Source: Clostridium sp. 1001275B_160808_H3 (GTDB lineage Bacteria; Bacillota; Clostridia; Clostridiales; Clostridiaceae). From it: 64,000 nucleotides of DNA. The stretch spans positions 295,928 through 359,927 of the forward strand of contig NZ_JADNAT010000001.1 of NCBI RefSeq assembly GCF_015550425.1, read 5' to 3'. The notes under the pieces were generated by a model. That model was not told the origin of the DNA and did not search any database. It worked only from the letters and a program-made list of their open reading frames with translations. The translations under genes were made by a program, and so were the position numbers. This document shows positions 24,553-33,847 of this stretch, piece after piece. Each line of letters opens with the position of its first letter. Position 1 is the first letter of the stretch.

Positions 24553-25971
24553 ATGCAAAAAACAAAAATGATTTTTACAATCGGACCTGCTAGTGATAAC
24601 GAAGAGACTTTAAGAGAATTTATCAAAATAGGAATGAGTGCTGCCAGATTAAATTTTTCTCATGGTACTCATGAAACTCATAAAGAAAAAATTGATCTTA
24701 TAAAAAAATTAAGAGAAGATTTAAATGCCCCTACTGCTATCATTCTAGATATTAAAGGACCTAAAATTAGAACACATAATTTTGTAAATGACGGAGTTGA
24801 TCTTAAAGAAGGTCAAAATTTCACTTTCATTTGTGGTGAAGAAATACTTGGCGATACCGAAAAGTGCTCCATATCTTATGTAGATTTATATAAGGATGTT
24901 AAAGTTGGTGGAGAAATCTTAGTTGATGATGGTCTGTTAAGATTTAAAATAGAAGATGTAACAGGAAATAACATTAAGTGTAAAGTAACAGTAGCTGGAA
25001 CTATTAAAAATCACAAGGGTGTTAATGTTCCAAATGTAAAAATAAATTTACCTTCAATAACTGAAAAGGATAAGAAAGATTTAATCTTTGGTTGTGAGAA
25101 TAAAGTTGATTTTGTTGCAGCTTCATTTATTAGAAAAGCTTCCGATATTGAAGATGTAAGAAATGTTTTAAAAACTCATGGTGGTAATTATATACAAATT
25201 ATTGCAAAGATAGAAAATCAAGAAGGCGTAGATAACATAGATTCTATAATAGAAGCAGCCGATGGAATAATGGTAGCTAGAGGCGATATGGGAGTTGAAA
25301 TTCCTATTGAAAAAGTTCCTATTATTCAAAAGAACATAATTAGAAAATGTAATGAAGCTGGTAAAATAGTTATAACAGCTACCCAAATGTTAGATTCAAT
25401 GATTAGAAATTCTCTTCCTACAAGAGCTGAAGCTTGTGATATATGTAATGCAATATTTGATGGAACCGATGCAATCATGTTAAGTGGTGAAAGTGCAAAT
25501 GGAAATTATCCTATAGAAGCTGCCGAAACGATGTCTAGAATAGCAATAGAAACAGAAGATAATTTAGATTATAATTATTTAAATCAAAGATTAAAAGAAC
25601 CTTCATTAACATCATTTTCTGAAGCAATTAGCTATTCTGCTTGTAGAAGTTCAAACCTTTTGCATGCAAAAGCAGTTGTTGCTGCCACAAATAGCGGCGC
25701 AACAGCTAAGCTTATATCAAAATATAGACCTAAGTGCCCAATTATTGCTATAACTCCCCACGATGAAGTTAGAAGAGGATTAAATCTTAATTTTGGTATT
25801 TTCCCTACTAAATGTGATGTATTTACTACTACTGATGAAATATTAAGTGAAGCTAAAAAAGTTGCTACTAATTTATCTATAGCTGAAAAAGGTGATGATA
25901 TAATAGTTGCAGCAGGAATGCCAAGTGCTACTACTGGTGGAACTAATATGCTTAAAATAGAAAAGGTGTAG
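24553..25971 (+). CDS. pyk: Pyruvate kinase, short form without C-terminal PEP-utiliser domain
   Basis: 472 residues from ATG at 24553-24555 (MQKTKMIFTIGPAS); GAGGTGA (24541-24547) lies 5 nt upstream. Motifs include ARLNFSHGTHE, DIKGPKIRTH, the catalytic IIAKIENQEGV and MVARGDMGVEIP. Bacillus enzymes carry an extra C-terminal swivelling domain; this one ends at LKIEKV after the standard C domain. It makes pyruvate and ATP from PEP and ADP, the last step of glycolysis. It is monocistronic with a terminator behind. Confidence 0.96.
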   Translation: MQKTKMIFTIGPASDNEETLREFIKIGMSAARLNFSHGTHETHKEKIDLIKKLREDLNAPTAIILDIKGPKIRTHNFVNDGVDLKEGQNFTFICGEEILGDTEKCSISYVDLYKDVKVGGEILVDDGLLRFKIEDVTGNNIKCKVTVAGTIKNHKGVNVPNVKINLPSITEKDKKDLIFGCENKVDFVAASFIRKASDIEDVRNVLKTHGGNYIQIIAKIENQEGVDNIDSIIEAADGIMVARGDMGVEIPIEKVPIIQKNIIRKCNEAGKIVITATQMLDSMIRNSLPTRAEACDICNAIFDGTDAIMLSGESANGNYPIEAAETMSRIAIETEDNLDYNYLNQRLKEPSLTSFSEAISYSACRSSNLLHAKAVVAATNSGATAKLISKYRPKCPIIAITPHDEVRRGLNLNFGIFPTKCDVFTTTDEILSEAKKVATNLSIAEKGDDIIVAAGMPSATTGGTNMLKIEKV

Positions 25972-26040
25972 TATAATTTTGCTTGCTTATTCAGCTCACT
26001 AAGTTAAGACATAATTATATATCAAACTTATAAATTAATA

Positions 26041-26066
26041 AAAAATTCAGCTTAAGCTGAATTTTT
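26041..26066. terminator. Bidirectional terminator between pyk and the ROK kinase gene
   Basis: Perfect 13-bp palindrome AAAAATTCAGCTT / AAGCTGAATTTTT. It serves the plus-strand pyk and the minus-strand nan genes, which converge here. Confidence 0.88.
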
Positions 26067-26068
26067 TA

Positions 26069-26950
26069 TTAATGTCTATTTTTAAAATTATAGAATGCTC
26101 CTAACATTCCTGCATCATTCTTATGCTTTGCAAATTCCAACCTTGTTTTTTCAGCAATGCTCGGCAAGAGATATTTTTTTATAGCCTTATCAAATTTCGG
26201 TTTTAGATATATATCTTGAGCCATAATTCCTCCCCCTAGAACAACTACTTCTGGATTAATGACATAACATATATTAGCTATGCCTATTGCAATAACTTCC
26301 ACCATTTCATCGATTGCTGTGATACATATTTCATCACCTTTTTTAGCTTCTTCAAAAATATTATAGCCATCCCACTTTTCTTCTGAAGACTTTTTTCTTT
26401 CGGCAACTTTTTTTGTCAGAATACTAGTTGCTCCTAAACTCTGAAAATCACTACTAAACATATGCATATAACCTATTTCACATGCACTATTACTAAAGCC
26501 ATGAAATACTTTTTCATCAATTAGTATACATCCACCAATTCCAGTTCCTATGGTAAGACACAATGTTATTTTACTATCAATAGCTGCCCCGGAAATTCTC
26601 TCTGCTAATCCTGCACAATTCACATCATTCTCAACTTCACATGGAATTAGAAATCTTTCTTCTAATTCTTTTTTAAATTTAGTTCCGGCATATCTAGGTA
26701 TTAGAGGAGAAGAATAAAAAATCTCTCCTTTTTCAATATCAACCATCCCTGCTGTCGAAATACATATTCCTACCAATTCATATTTTTCTAAATATTTTTC
26801 TACTATTCTAAAAACTTTATTTAGAATCTCAGGTCCACCTTTATGTGCTTCTGTATCCATATTATCTTTTATTAATATTGTTCCATGCTCAGCAATAACT
26901 CCATATTTTATTGCAGTTCCTCCAATATCAATACTTATATAGTTCTTCAC
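26069..26950 (-). CDS. nanK: ROK-family sugar kinase, probably N-acetylmannosamine kinase
   Basis: 293 residues, GTG start with AGAGGTGA upstream. Phosphate-binding motif DIGGTAIKYG at residues 5-14, catalytic ENDVNCAGLAE with the conserved Asp, and LTIGTGIGGCI. The HxxxxxxxxCxCGxxGC zinc signature common in ROK proteins is missing: the matching stretch reads ACEIGYMHMFSSDFQSLG with no Cys cluster. Its position after nanE and nanA suggests it phosphorylates ManNAc to ManNAc-6-P. A role as another hexose kinase cannot be excluded. Confidence 0.8.
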   Translation of the reverse strand: MKNYISIDIGGTAIKYGVIAEHGTILIKDNMDTEAHKGGPEILNKVFRIVEKYLEKYELVGICISTAGMVDIEKGEIFYSSPLIPRYAGTKFKKELEERFLIPCEVENDVNCAGLAERISGAAIDSKITLCLTIGTGIGGCILIDEKVFHGFSNSACEIGYMHMFSSDFQSLGATSILTKKVAERKKSSEEKWDGYNIFEEAKKGDEICITAIDEMVEVIAIGIANICYVINPEVVVLGGGIMAQDIYLKPKFDKAIKKYLLPSIAEKTRLEFAKHKNDAGMLGAFYNFKNRH

Positions 26951-26978
26951 AATTTCACCTCTTCTAAGAACTTTTTAC

Positions 26979-27896
26979 TTAACAATATTTTTTAATAGCT
27001 CTTTTAATCATAAGAGCAGCTTCTTTTGCAATTGGAATATCTTCATTACTCAATGCTACTAATGGTTCTCTTACACTTCCTATATCTAAATCTTCATTTA
27101 TACGAAGAATCTCCTTTATTACTCCATACATATTTCCATGACATGAACACATTTTGTATATAATTTCATTAATATCATATTGAAGTTTTTTAGCTTCTTC
27201 TATTCTATTTTCAATTACAAGATCATTTAATTTTAAAAATAATTCTGGCATAACTCCATAAGTACCACCAATGCCCCCCTCTGCACCAATAGCACGTCCA
27301 CTAATGAATTGTTCATCTGGACCATTAAATACAATATAATCATCTCCACCAGCTGCACAAAACATTTGAATATCCTGTACTGGCATAGAGGAGTTCTTTA
27401 CCCCAATTACTCTAGGGTTCTTACGCATCTCTGAGTAAAGCCCCTGTGTTAAAGCAACTCCTGCGAGCTGTGGAATATTATATATTATAAAATCTGTATT
27501 TGGAGCAGCATTACTCATAGCATTCCAATAATCTGCAATTGCATACTCAGGAAGTTTGAAATATATTGGAGGAATTGCTGCAATTGCATCTACATCTAAA
27601 CTTTCTGCATGTTTTGCAAGTTCTACACTATCCTTTGTATTATTACATGCAACATGAGCAATCACCGTAAGTTTTCCTTTTCCAACTAACATTACATTTT
27701 CAAGAATAAGCTTTCTCTCTTCTACACTTAAATAAATACATTCTCCGGAAGATCCATTTACATAAATGCCTTTAACACCTTTTTTTATGTAAAATTCAGT
27801 AAGCTTCCTCACGCTTTCAGGACTTATCTCTCCATTATCATCATAGCATGCATAAAATGCAGGAATTACTCCTCTATACTTATTTAAATCCCTCAT
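26979..27896 (-). CDS. nanA: N-acetylneuraminate lyase (DHDPS/NAL superfamily)
   Basis: 305 residues from ATG at 27894-27896 (MRDLNKYRGVIPAFYACYD), with AAAGGAGAT upstream. Active-site residues of class I aldolases are present: NGSSGE (binding of the sugar carboxylate), Tyr in YNIPQLAGV, and the Schiff-base Lys in VIGVKNSS. It splits sialic acid into N-acetylmannosamine and pyruvate. NanE lies immediately upstream and the kinase downstream, which decides for sialic acid over dihydrodipicolinate. Confidence 0.9.
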   Translation of the reverse strand: MRDLNKYRGVIPAFYACYDDNGEISPESVRKLTEFYIKKGVKGIYVNGSSGECIYLSVEERKLILENVMLVGKGKLTVIAHVACNNTKDSVELAKHAESLDVDAIAAIPPIYFKLPEYAIADYWNAMSNAAPNTDFIIYNIPQLAGVALTQGLYSEMRKNPRVIGVKNSSMPVQDIQMFCAAGGDDYIVFNGPDEQFISGRAIGAEGGIGGTYGVMPELFLKLNDLVIENRIEEAKKLQYDINEIIYKMCSCHGNMYGVIKEILRINEDLDIGSVREPLVALSNEDIPIAKEAALMIKRAIKKYC

Positions 27897-27926
27897 AATA
27901 ATCTCCTTTCGCCACACAAGGCTAAT

Positions 27927-28622
27927 TTATTTATTATATCGTAACTCATCTACAAATGCTTTTGTAATAAGCTGAGGTCTTGTTATAATAGAACCAACTA
28001 CAACACTATAGCATCCTAATTCAATTACACGTTTAACTTTTTGTGGTGTATTTATATTACCTTCTGCTATTACTGGATGTTTTGCTTTTGAAAGAATCTC
28101 TCTAATAATCTCAAAATCATTATTTTCGATTTTAAGATTTACACTCTGTTCTGTATAACCAACCATTGTTGTACCGATAAAATCAAATCCTAGTTCATCT
28201 GCATGAAGAGCTTCCTCTACAGTAGAACAATCTGCCATAAAAAGTTGATCTGGATATTTCTTCTTTACTTCTTTAAAGAATTCATCTAATGTCTTTCTCT
28301 CTGGTCTCATTTCACAAGTAGCGTCAAGTGCTATAATCTCCGGTTTTACTTCCATCAATTCATCAATCTCATTCATAGTTGGCGTAATATAAACTTTAGA
28401 GTCATCATAATCTCTTTTTATAATTCCAATGATGGGAAGATCCACTTGTGACTGTATCTCAGCGATATCCTCTTTTGTATTTGCACGAATTCCAGCTGCA
28501 CCGCCTTCTTTAGCTGCAAGTGCCATTCTGCCCATGATAAATGAGGAATGAAGTGGTTCATTGGGCAATGCTTGACATGAAACTATTAATTTGCCTTTTA
28601 AACTATTAACTTTATTATTCAT
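27927..28622 (-). CDS. nanE: N-acetylmannosamine-6-phosphate 2-epimerase
   Basis: 231 residues from ATG at 28620-28622 ([24 protein letters not shown]), with AAAGGAA upstream. TIM-barrel features of Nan[33 protein letters not shown], the catalytic region [15 protein letters not shown], and [12 protein letters not shown]. It converts ManNAc-6-P to GlcNAc-6-P, feeding amino-sugar catabolism. It is 31 nt before nanA. Confidence 0.94.
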   Translation of the reverse strand: MNNKVNSLKGKLIVSCQALPNEPLHSSFIMGRMALAAKEGGAAGIRANTKEDIAEIQSQVDLPIIGIIKRDYDDSKVYITPTMNEIDELMEVKPEIIALDATCEMRPERKTLDEFFKEVKKKYPDQLFMADCSTVEEALHADELGFDFIGTTMVGYTEQSVNLKIENNDFEIIREILSKAKHPVIAEGNINTPQKVKRVIELGCYSVVVGSIITRPQLITKAFVDELRYNK

Positions 28623-28663
28623 AACACATTCCTTTCTGTATAACATTATTTGAAATTCATTAC

Positions 28664-29323
28664 TTAAAGCCCATGATAATTTTCATGTCTTTTGAATATT
28701 TTGTAGAAAATAAATGACTGAATCAGCGCTAAGACAGAAAATCCACATATAATTAATATTGTAAAAAGTAAGAACATAGATATTCCAGAGTAAAATAGCA
28801 TCAACATAAAAGGCACATTAAGAATTATAAGCAGTATAGTCCATTTAAAATTAACAATACTAATTACAAATGAATTTTTAAATACTTCTTTTATTGTAAT
28901 TTCAAATCTAGACAAAATCGGAAATGCATATAAAAATATAATGTATCCCCAAATTGCTACTATATAACATAGCACTTGTAATACCTTTAATCTATCACTT
29001 CCAGTTATTCCTATAATTCTTAAATCAATTATAATGAAAAGTGTTATTATAATTGCTATCATTCCAATTATTGTTCCTTGCCTAAAATTTTGCTTAAATG
29101 ATTTTAAGAAGCCTCTTATAATATGCGATTCTTCATTTATTACCATTTTTAATGTTACTGAGTACATAGCAGTAAAAGATGCTCCTATTGTCACAATAGG
29201 AATACAGCATATAATGAACAAAAGATTCAATACCACCAAATCAAATATTCTTGAAAAAAAGCGCATAATTCCATTATCTAGATTAAATATTTTGCTTAAC
29301 AAATACTCTCTATTGCCTGACAT
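28664..29323 (-). CDS. YesL/DUF624-family membrane protein
   Basis: 219 residues with about five membrane segments, including [19 protein letters not shown], a hallmark of DUF624, followed by [13 protein letters not shown]. Such proteins often sit beside sugar ABC transporters (including sialic acid loci in streptococci and clostridia), but their role is not known. It lies between the permease gene and nanE, with GGAGAAG before the ATG. Confidence 0.82.
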   Translation of the reverse strand: MSGNREYLLSKIFNLDNGIMRFFSRIFDLVVLNLLFIICCIPIVTIGASFTAMYSVTLKMVINEESHIIRGFLKSFKQNFRQGTIIGMIAIIITLFIIIDLRIIGITGSDRLKVLQVLCYIVAIWGYIIFLYAFPILSRFEITIKEVFKNSFVISIVNFKWTILLIILNVPFMLMLFYSGISMFLLFTILIICGFSVLALIQSFIFYKIFKRHENYHGL

Positions 29324-29389
29324 ATTCTTCTCCTATCATTTATTTTAACTACTAATTTACAGCTACTTTTACTCTCAGGTAAAAACTTA

Positions 29390-29451
29390 AAATGGAACTA
29401 TCTTTCACATACCTGCTAATTAAAGGTCATTGCGTCTCGACAGTTCCATTT
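29390..29451 (-). terminator. Long-loop inverted repeat after the permease gene
   Basis: Perfect 10-bp arms AAATGGAACT (29390-29399) and AGTTCCATTT (29442-29451) with a 42-nt loop, 8 nt past the stop of the second permease gene. On the minus strand a TTTAAGTTTTT tail follows. It may partly separate transporter from nanE/nanA/nanK expression. Confidence 0.5.
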
Positions 29452-29458
29452 ATATAAA

Positions 29459-30286
29459 TTAACCTTTTATAGCTCCCATTGTAATACCTTGTGTAAATGA
29501 TTTTTGGAACATTAGAAATACAGCAACTATTGGAATTGCTGATAAAGCTGCACCTGCCATTATCAATCCATAGTTTGTTGCCATTTCAGCTTGCATAGTT
29601 GCTACACCAAGTGAAACTGTAAGTTTATCTCTTGATGAAAGCATTACTAACTGCATAAAGTAATCATTCCATGTATTAATAAATGTAAATATTGCTAATG
29701 CAGCAAATCCAGGTTTTATAATTGGAAATGCAATATTTACAAATGTTCTTAGTTCACCACAACCATCAATTTTTGCTGACTCTAATAATTCGCCAGGAAT
29801 ATTTTCACTAAATTGCTTCATTAAAAATACTCCAAAAGGCCATCCAATCAACGGAAGAATTACAGCTGCTAATGTATCATGAATCCCTAAAAAATTTACA
29901 ATCCTCACTAAAGGAACTAATACAACTTGCTTTGGTAATGCCATTGCTGCAATAAAAGCAGAAAATAAAAGTTTTTGACCATAAAATCTCTTCTTAGCCA
30001 AAACATATCCTGCAAGTGAGGATGTTATGCACACTAAAATCATTGTAACTAATGAAATGAAAATACTATTAAACAACCATTTTCCTGCTGGATTTTGAAT
30101 AAGTAATTGTTTAAAGTTCTGCAATGTTGGAGCTGTTGGCCACCATTGTGGTGGAATTTTAATCGTATCAGGCTGAGCCTTAAACGCACCTGTCATAATC
30201 CAATAGAAAGGAAATACAAAAATAATAGTTAAGATACTCAAAAGTATTATTGTTATTACCCCAAAAGGTGTGATTTTTTTCTTCAT
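29459..30286 (-). CDS. Sugar ABC transporter permease (MalG/CUT1 type), probable sialic acid uptake
   Basis: 275 residues with six predicted membrane segments. The EAA loop that contacts the ATPase is clear (ESAKIDGCGELRTFVNIAFP). The protein ends KSFTQGITMGAIKG, typical of the MalG side of CUT1 systems. It pairs with the permease gene 15 nt upstream. No ATPase gene is present, so a shared MsmX-type ATPase elsewhere is expected. Substrate is inferred from nanA/nanE nearby. Confidence 0.88.
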   Translation of the reverse strand: MKKKITPFGVITIILLSILTIIFVFPFYWIMTGAFKAQPDTIKIPPQWWPTAPTLQNFKQLLIQNPAGKWLFNSIFISLVTMILVCITSSLAGYVLAKKRFYGQKLLFSAFIAAMALPKQVVLVPLVRIVNFLGIHDTLAAVILPLIGWPFGVFLMKQFSENIPGELLESAKIDGCGELRTFVNIAFPIIKPGFAALAIFTFINTWNDYFMQLVMLSSRDKLTVSLGVATMQAEMATNYGLIMAGAALSAIPIVAVFLMFQKSFTQGITMGAIKG

Positions 30287-30301
30287 TATGTTCTCCCCTT
30301 C

Positions 30302-31192
30302 CTAATATTCTACATCATTACCTAGAATTTTGAATTGTGCAAAGCTTATAAGACCAATTAATACAGCTAAGAATACTCCCATTGTATTAGCGTATCCATA
30401 CTCAGAAAGTTTAAATGCTTTCTCATATAGATAGTACATGATTGTACTAGTAGAATAATTTGGTCCACCTGATGTCAACAACTGAATTAAGGCAAAGCAT
30501 TGAAATGAGTTTATTGTTGTTATAACTACTATATAAAGTGTTGTCGGCAATAAGCTTGACCATTTAATTTTCCAAAATACTTGGAATTCATTGGCTCCAT
30601 CTACACGAGCTGCCTCTACTAACGACTTATCTATATTTCCTAATGATGCTATATAAAGTATAATCGGCTGTCCAACTGACGTAGTAAGTAATATAACTAC
30701 AATTGCAATTAACGCATACCTTTTATCACCCAACCAGCTAATATTCTGATCAATAATATTTCCTGTTTTTAAAATATAATTTAATATACCTGACAAAGGA
30801 TCATAAATCCATTTCCATACAACCGTAACAGCCACACTTCCTGTAACAACAGGTAAGAAAAATACACAACGAAAAAAGGAACGAGTGAATGCACTTTTTT
30901 CATATGTTTGTGAAGCTACAAATAAAGAGAAGATAACTACAATTGGAACTGATCCTATTACAATTATTAGGGTATTTATTAATGATTTAACAAATACTTT
31001 ATCATTAAACATATTTATGTAATTATCTATTCCAACAAATGTAAAATCAGTCATTGTATAATTAAAGAAACTTGTAACAAATCCCATGATCATAGGAGTC
31101 AAAACAAATATTACAAAAAATATTAATACAGGAGCAAGAAAAAAGTATGACACAACAGTCTCTCTCATCTTTAATTTGCTTGAAACTTTCAT
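30302..31192 (-). CDS. Sugar ABC transporter permease (MalF/UgpA type), probable sialic acid uptake
   Basis: 296 residues, six membrane segments; starts with a basic tail then YFFLAPVLIFFVIFVLTPM. The EAA loop is ARVDGANEFQVFWKIKWSSL preceded by SLVEA. It forms the transport channel with the next gene. It is separated from the binding-protein gene by about 94 nt containing a hairpin, which may lower its expression relative to the lipoprotein. Confidence 0.88.
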   Translation of the reverse strand: MKVSSKLKMRETVVSYFFLAPVLIFFVIFVLTPMIMGFVTSFFNYTMTDFTFVGIDNYINMFNDKVFVKSLINTLIIVIGSVPIVVIFSLFVASQTYEKSAFTRSFFRCVFFLPVVTGSVAVTVVWKWIYDPLSGILNYILKTGNIIDQNISWLGDKRYALIAIVVILLTTSVGQPIILYIASLGNIDKSLVEAARVDGANEFQVFWKIKWSSLLPTTLYIVVITTINSFQCFALIQLLTSGGPNYSTSTIMYYLYEKAFKLSEYGYANTMGVFLAVLIGLISFAQFKILGNDVEY

Positions 31193-31237
31193 ATTTTCCC
31201 TCCAATCACTTATCTAAAAAGTAATATTTGAAAAATA

Positions 31238-31270
31238 TCTTCTTGCACATTAAAATAATGTACAAGAAGA
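31238..31270 (-). terminator. Intercistronic hairpin between the binding protein and permease genes
   Basis: 15-bp arms (TCTTCTTGCACATTA at 31238-31252 with its partner at 31256-31270), all paired in RNA with one G-U, followed by TATTTTTC. Hairpins here typically let more binding protein than permease be made, as in mal-type operons; that role is inferred. Confidence 0.6.
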
Positions 31271-31286
31271 AATTATTTCACTATAC

Positions 31287-32591
31287 TTATTTCTTTATTG
31301 TTTCATTTGCTTTTTTAGTAAAATCATCTAAAGCTGCTTTTGGTTCTGCTTCTCCATTTGATACTGATTGAAGCATCGGGAACCATAAAGTTCTCATTTT
31401 AGCAAATCCATCAATTGTATTGTAATAAGTAGAATAATATTCTGTCCAAGAACCAATTTCTTTCATTCTTTCATCACTATATATTTCACCAAAAGATGTA
31501 CGAACTGGGAATGCACCTGTTCTTTCAACGTTCTTTGGACCCCATTCTTTGTTATCACAAATAAATTGAATGAATTTTTTAGATGCAGCTATTTTAGCTT
31601 CATCACCATTATTGAATACGCAAAATCCATTTACTAAGTATTCTAATTCTGGTTTTCCATCCTCTGATGGGAATGTTACTTCTAAGTAATCAACTTTACT
31701 TGATTCTAATAATTTAGCCTGTGTGCCTGGTTGTGCTGATGACCATAAAAGCGTAAATGCAGTTTGTCCATTTGCAAAATTTTGAATATCAGCAGAACCA
31801 TCATATTGAGATCCATTCATTAATAAACCTTTTTCTATTAGACTCTTGATTAATTCCATTGATTTAACAGAATTCGCATCATTTGTGGTATATTCTGTAA
31901 GTGAATCATTTGTTATGCTAGTGCTATATAAGTTTGTGAAGAAAGCACGTGTACCTTGGTCTCCACCTTGTCCATTACTGAATAATGATCCTGGATTATA
32001 TCCCTTAGCTTTTAAGGCTTCCAAAACCTTTACAAAGTCATCAGTTGTCCATCCTTCTTTTACTAAATCAAGAACTCCTGCATCTTTTAACATTGTTTTG
32101 TTAAATGCCATGTAGAAAGGACCAGAACTTATTGGATACATATAAGCAGTATCTCCTGCTTTACAAGCTTGTAACAACGTATCATTATTTACATCTTTTA
32201 CAAATTCATCTGTAAACATATCATTTAATTCTACTAGTTTTCCTGATTTCCCATAGTTAATTATACGCCCTGGAGCATCGAATAAAACATCTGCCATTGT
32301 ACCTGCTTCAATGGCTGTAGTAATCTTCTCAGCACCTGAAGTGAAGTCTATAGTCTCTAATTTTACAGTTATGTCTGGATTTTCTTTTTCAAATGCAGCA
32401 ATTATTTTTTGTTCCCATGTTCCTACTGCATCACTTGCATTTTCTTGAGTAAATGTTGGAAATGCCCACCAAGTTATCTGTGTTTTTCCACCGTCATTAC
32501 CTTTTGAGTCATCAATAGACTTTTTGCCACAGGCTACAAGTGAAACGGACATCACTCCGGCAAGTAGAGTAACTAATAATTTCTTTTTCAT
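31287..32591 (-). CDS. Extracellular solute-binding lipoprotein (SBP family 1), probable sialic acid ABC transporter
   Basis: 434 residues. A lipoprotein signal ends at VSLVACGKK (Cys21). The mature part is a typical family 1 binding protein ([39 protein letters not shown]). It delivers the sugar to the two permeases that follow. This transporter type resembles the streptococcal SatABC and Ruminococcus gnavus systems, which carry Neu5Ac or 2,7-anhydro-Neu5Ac; which one is bound here cannot be read from sequence alone. A cre-like site lies over its promoter. Confidence 0.87.
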   Translation of the reverse strand: MKKKLLVTLLAGVMSVSLVACGKKSIDDSKGNDGGKTQITWWAFPTFTQENASDAVGTWEQKIIAAFEKENPDITVKLETIDFTSGAEKITTAIEAGTMADVLFDAPGRIINYGKSGKLVELNDMFTDEFVKDVNNDTLLQACKAGDTAYMYPISSGPFYMAFNKTMLKDAGVLDLVKEGWTTDDFVKVLEALKAKGYNPGSLFSNGQGGDQGTRAFFTNLYSTSITNDSLTEYTTNDANSVKSMELIKSLIEKGLLMNGSQYDGSADIQNFANGQTAFTLLWSSAQPGTQAKLLESSKVDYLEVTFPSEDGKPELEYLVNGFCVFNNGDEAKIAASKKFIQFICDNKEWGPKNVERTGAFPVRTSFGEIYSDERMKEIGSWTEYYSTYYNTIDGFAKMRTLWFPMLQSVSNGEAEPKAALDDFTKKANETIKK

Positions 32592-32734
32592 TTAATATAC
32601 CTCCCATAATAAACTTTATTTAAATTTTTATAGATTATCATTACCCTCAGTTTCTTATTTCCTTTTAAACCATATTAGAGTCATATAATTATTTTTAATA
32701 GCTTCTATTAATTTTTTATTTAAATTATCTAAAT

Positions 32735-32746
32735 ATACAATTGTAT
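32735..32746. promoter_or_regulatory. Palindromic operator candidate of the nan operon
   Basis: The perfect palindrome ATACAATTGTAT lies at about +1 of the inferred nan transcript, a place where a repressor would block initiation. No regulator gene (RpiR, GntR or NagC type) is nearby. Confidence 0.35.
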
Positions 32747-32752
32747 TTTAAA

Positions 32753-32781
32753 ATTATATAAACGAAAATTATTTGTAAACA
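32753..32781 (-). promoter_or_regulatory. Putative promoter of the nan operon
   Basis: Minus-strand -10 TATAAT (32753-32758) and -35 TGTTTA (32776-32781) with a 17-nt spacer. The leader is about 155 nt. Confidence 0.45.
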
Positions 32782-32787
32782 TTTTCT
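32774..32787. promoter_or_regulatory. cre-like site (CcpA catabolite control)
   Basis: TGTAAACATTTTCT differs from the cre consensus at a few places but keeps the paired halves. It overlaps the -35 box of the nan promoter, so it would give glucose repression. Confidence 0.4.
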
Positions 32788-32926
32788 AAAAAGAATATAT
32801 CATGTCTGAAAATTTTTTTCAATATATTTACATAAAAAAAATTTTTTTTATTATTTGTTTGTTTTTTCCATAATATATGATATCATCATATTATGATTAA
32901 TATATAAATCAAAGGAGGATAAAAAT

Positions 32927-33577
32927 ATGGTAAATATGAAAAAAACTATTTTATGCTTTGGTGATTCAAATACTCATGGATATAACTCTTCAAATAATGG
33001 TCGGTTTACAGAAGACGAACGATGGACTTGTCTTTTATCTAAATATCTTGGAACTAATTATTCTGTAAAAGAAGAAGGCCTTAGTGGAAGAACAACTGTC
33101 TTTAGTGATCCACTTTTTGAAGGTCTAGATGGAATTTCATATATTTCTCCATGCTTAATGACACATGAGCCTATTGATTTATTAATCATTATGCTTGGAA
33201 CAAATGATACTAAGGAGCGTTTCTCTGCTACATCTCAAAACATTGCAAGAGGCTTAGAACGTCTTACTCAAAAGGCAATCTCAACTACTGCTGCATGGAG
33301 AAGTAATCCTAATATTCTGTTGATTGCACCACTTCCAATTGAAGTTGGTTATGAAAATACCGCTGTTTCGGGTGAAATGGGAAAAGGTTGTGCAGAAAAA
33401 TCAAAAACACTTGCTTATCTATACAAAGAAGTGGCAGAAAGAAATAAGTGCCATTTTTTAGATTCAGCTTCTATCAAAGGTATGACTATGTATCCTTATG
33501 ACTATATGCATCTCAGCAAGGAAAGCCATCAGTTACTTGCATGTAAACTTTCTGAGCTTATTCCAGATATTTGCTGA
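32927..33577 (+). CDS. SGNH/GDSL-family esterase, possibly acting on O-acetylated sialic acids
   Basis: 216 residues, no signal peptide, so cytoplasmic. Block I CFGDSNTHGY holds the catalytic Ser (about 14), block III is MLGTNDTKERF, and block V YPYDYMHLS holds the Asp/His pair. AAAGGAGGAT lies 6 nt before the ATG. It is transcribed away from the sialic acid transporter, and esterases that strip acetyl groups from sialic acid are common in such loci; the substrate is inferred from that position only. Confidence 0.82.
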   Translation: MVNMKKTILCFGDSNTHGYNSSNNGRFTEDERWTCLLSKYLGTNYSVKEEGLSGRTTVFSDPLFEGLDGISYISPCLMTHEPIDLLIIMLGTNDTKERFSATSQNIARGLERLTQKAISTTAAWRSNPNILLIAPLPIEVGYENTAVSGEMGKGCAEKSKTLAYLYKEVAERNKCHFLDSASIKGMTMYPYDYMHLSKESHQLLACKLSELIPDIC

Positions 33578-33671
33578 TTTTAATCTTTTTAAGTAACTTT
33601 TAAATATAAGAACTAAATCTTATATTTACTTTTTAATCTTTATATTTTTATCCCCCTAATTTATAAAAAAA

Positions 33672-33693
33672 AAATTTAGTTAAAACTAAATTT
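33672..33693. terminator. Hairpin downstream of the SGNH gene
   Basis: Perfect 10-bp stem AAATTTAGTT / AACTAAATTT. The long homopolymer run is on the minus-strand exit side, so it mainly suits the S1-domain gene as a second terminator. Confidence 0.5.
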
Positions 33694-33779
33694 CAGATTA
33701 CTTAAAACCCTATATTCAAAATTGTAATATTCATTATTAATAATTACTTGTAGTTAATATAACTTTTATTATATAACTA

Positions 33780-33807
33780 AAGGAACTTATAATAAAATAA
33801 GTTCCTT
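33780..33807. terminator. Terminator between the SGNH and S1-domain genes
   Basis: Perfect 11-bp stem AAGGAACTTAT / ATAAGTTCCTT with a 6-nt loop, 40 nt past the S1-domain gene stop. The two genes converge here. Confidence 0.7.
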
Positions 33808-33847
33808 ACAATAAATTTATATTTATATTTATATTTATTTTTAAATA

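Larger units (their letters stand above)
32592..32926. other. Divergent control region between the nan operon and the SGNH esterase gene
   Basis: 335 bases without a gene. It contains the nan promoter (32753-32781), a cre-like site (32774-32787), a 12-bp palindrome ATACAATTGTAT (32735-32746) near the inferred transcription start, and an imperfect palindrome ATATGA/TCATAT (32875-32891) over the likely -10 (TATGAT, 32876-32881) of the esterase gene. Confidence 0.6.
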
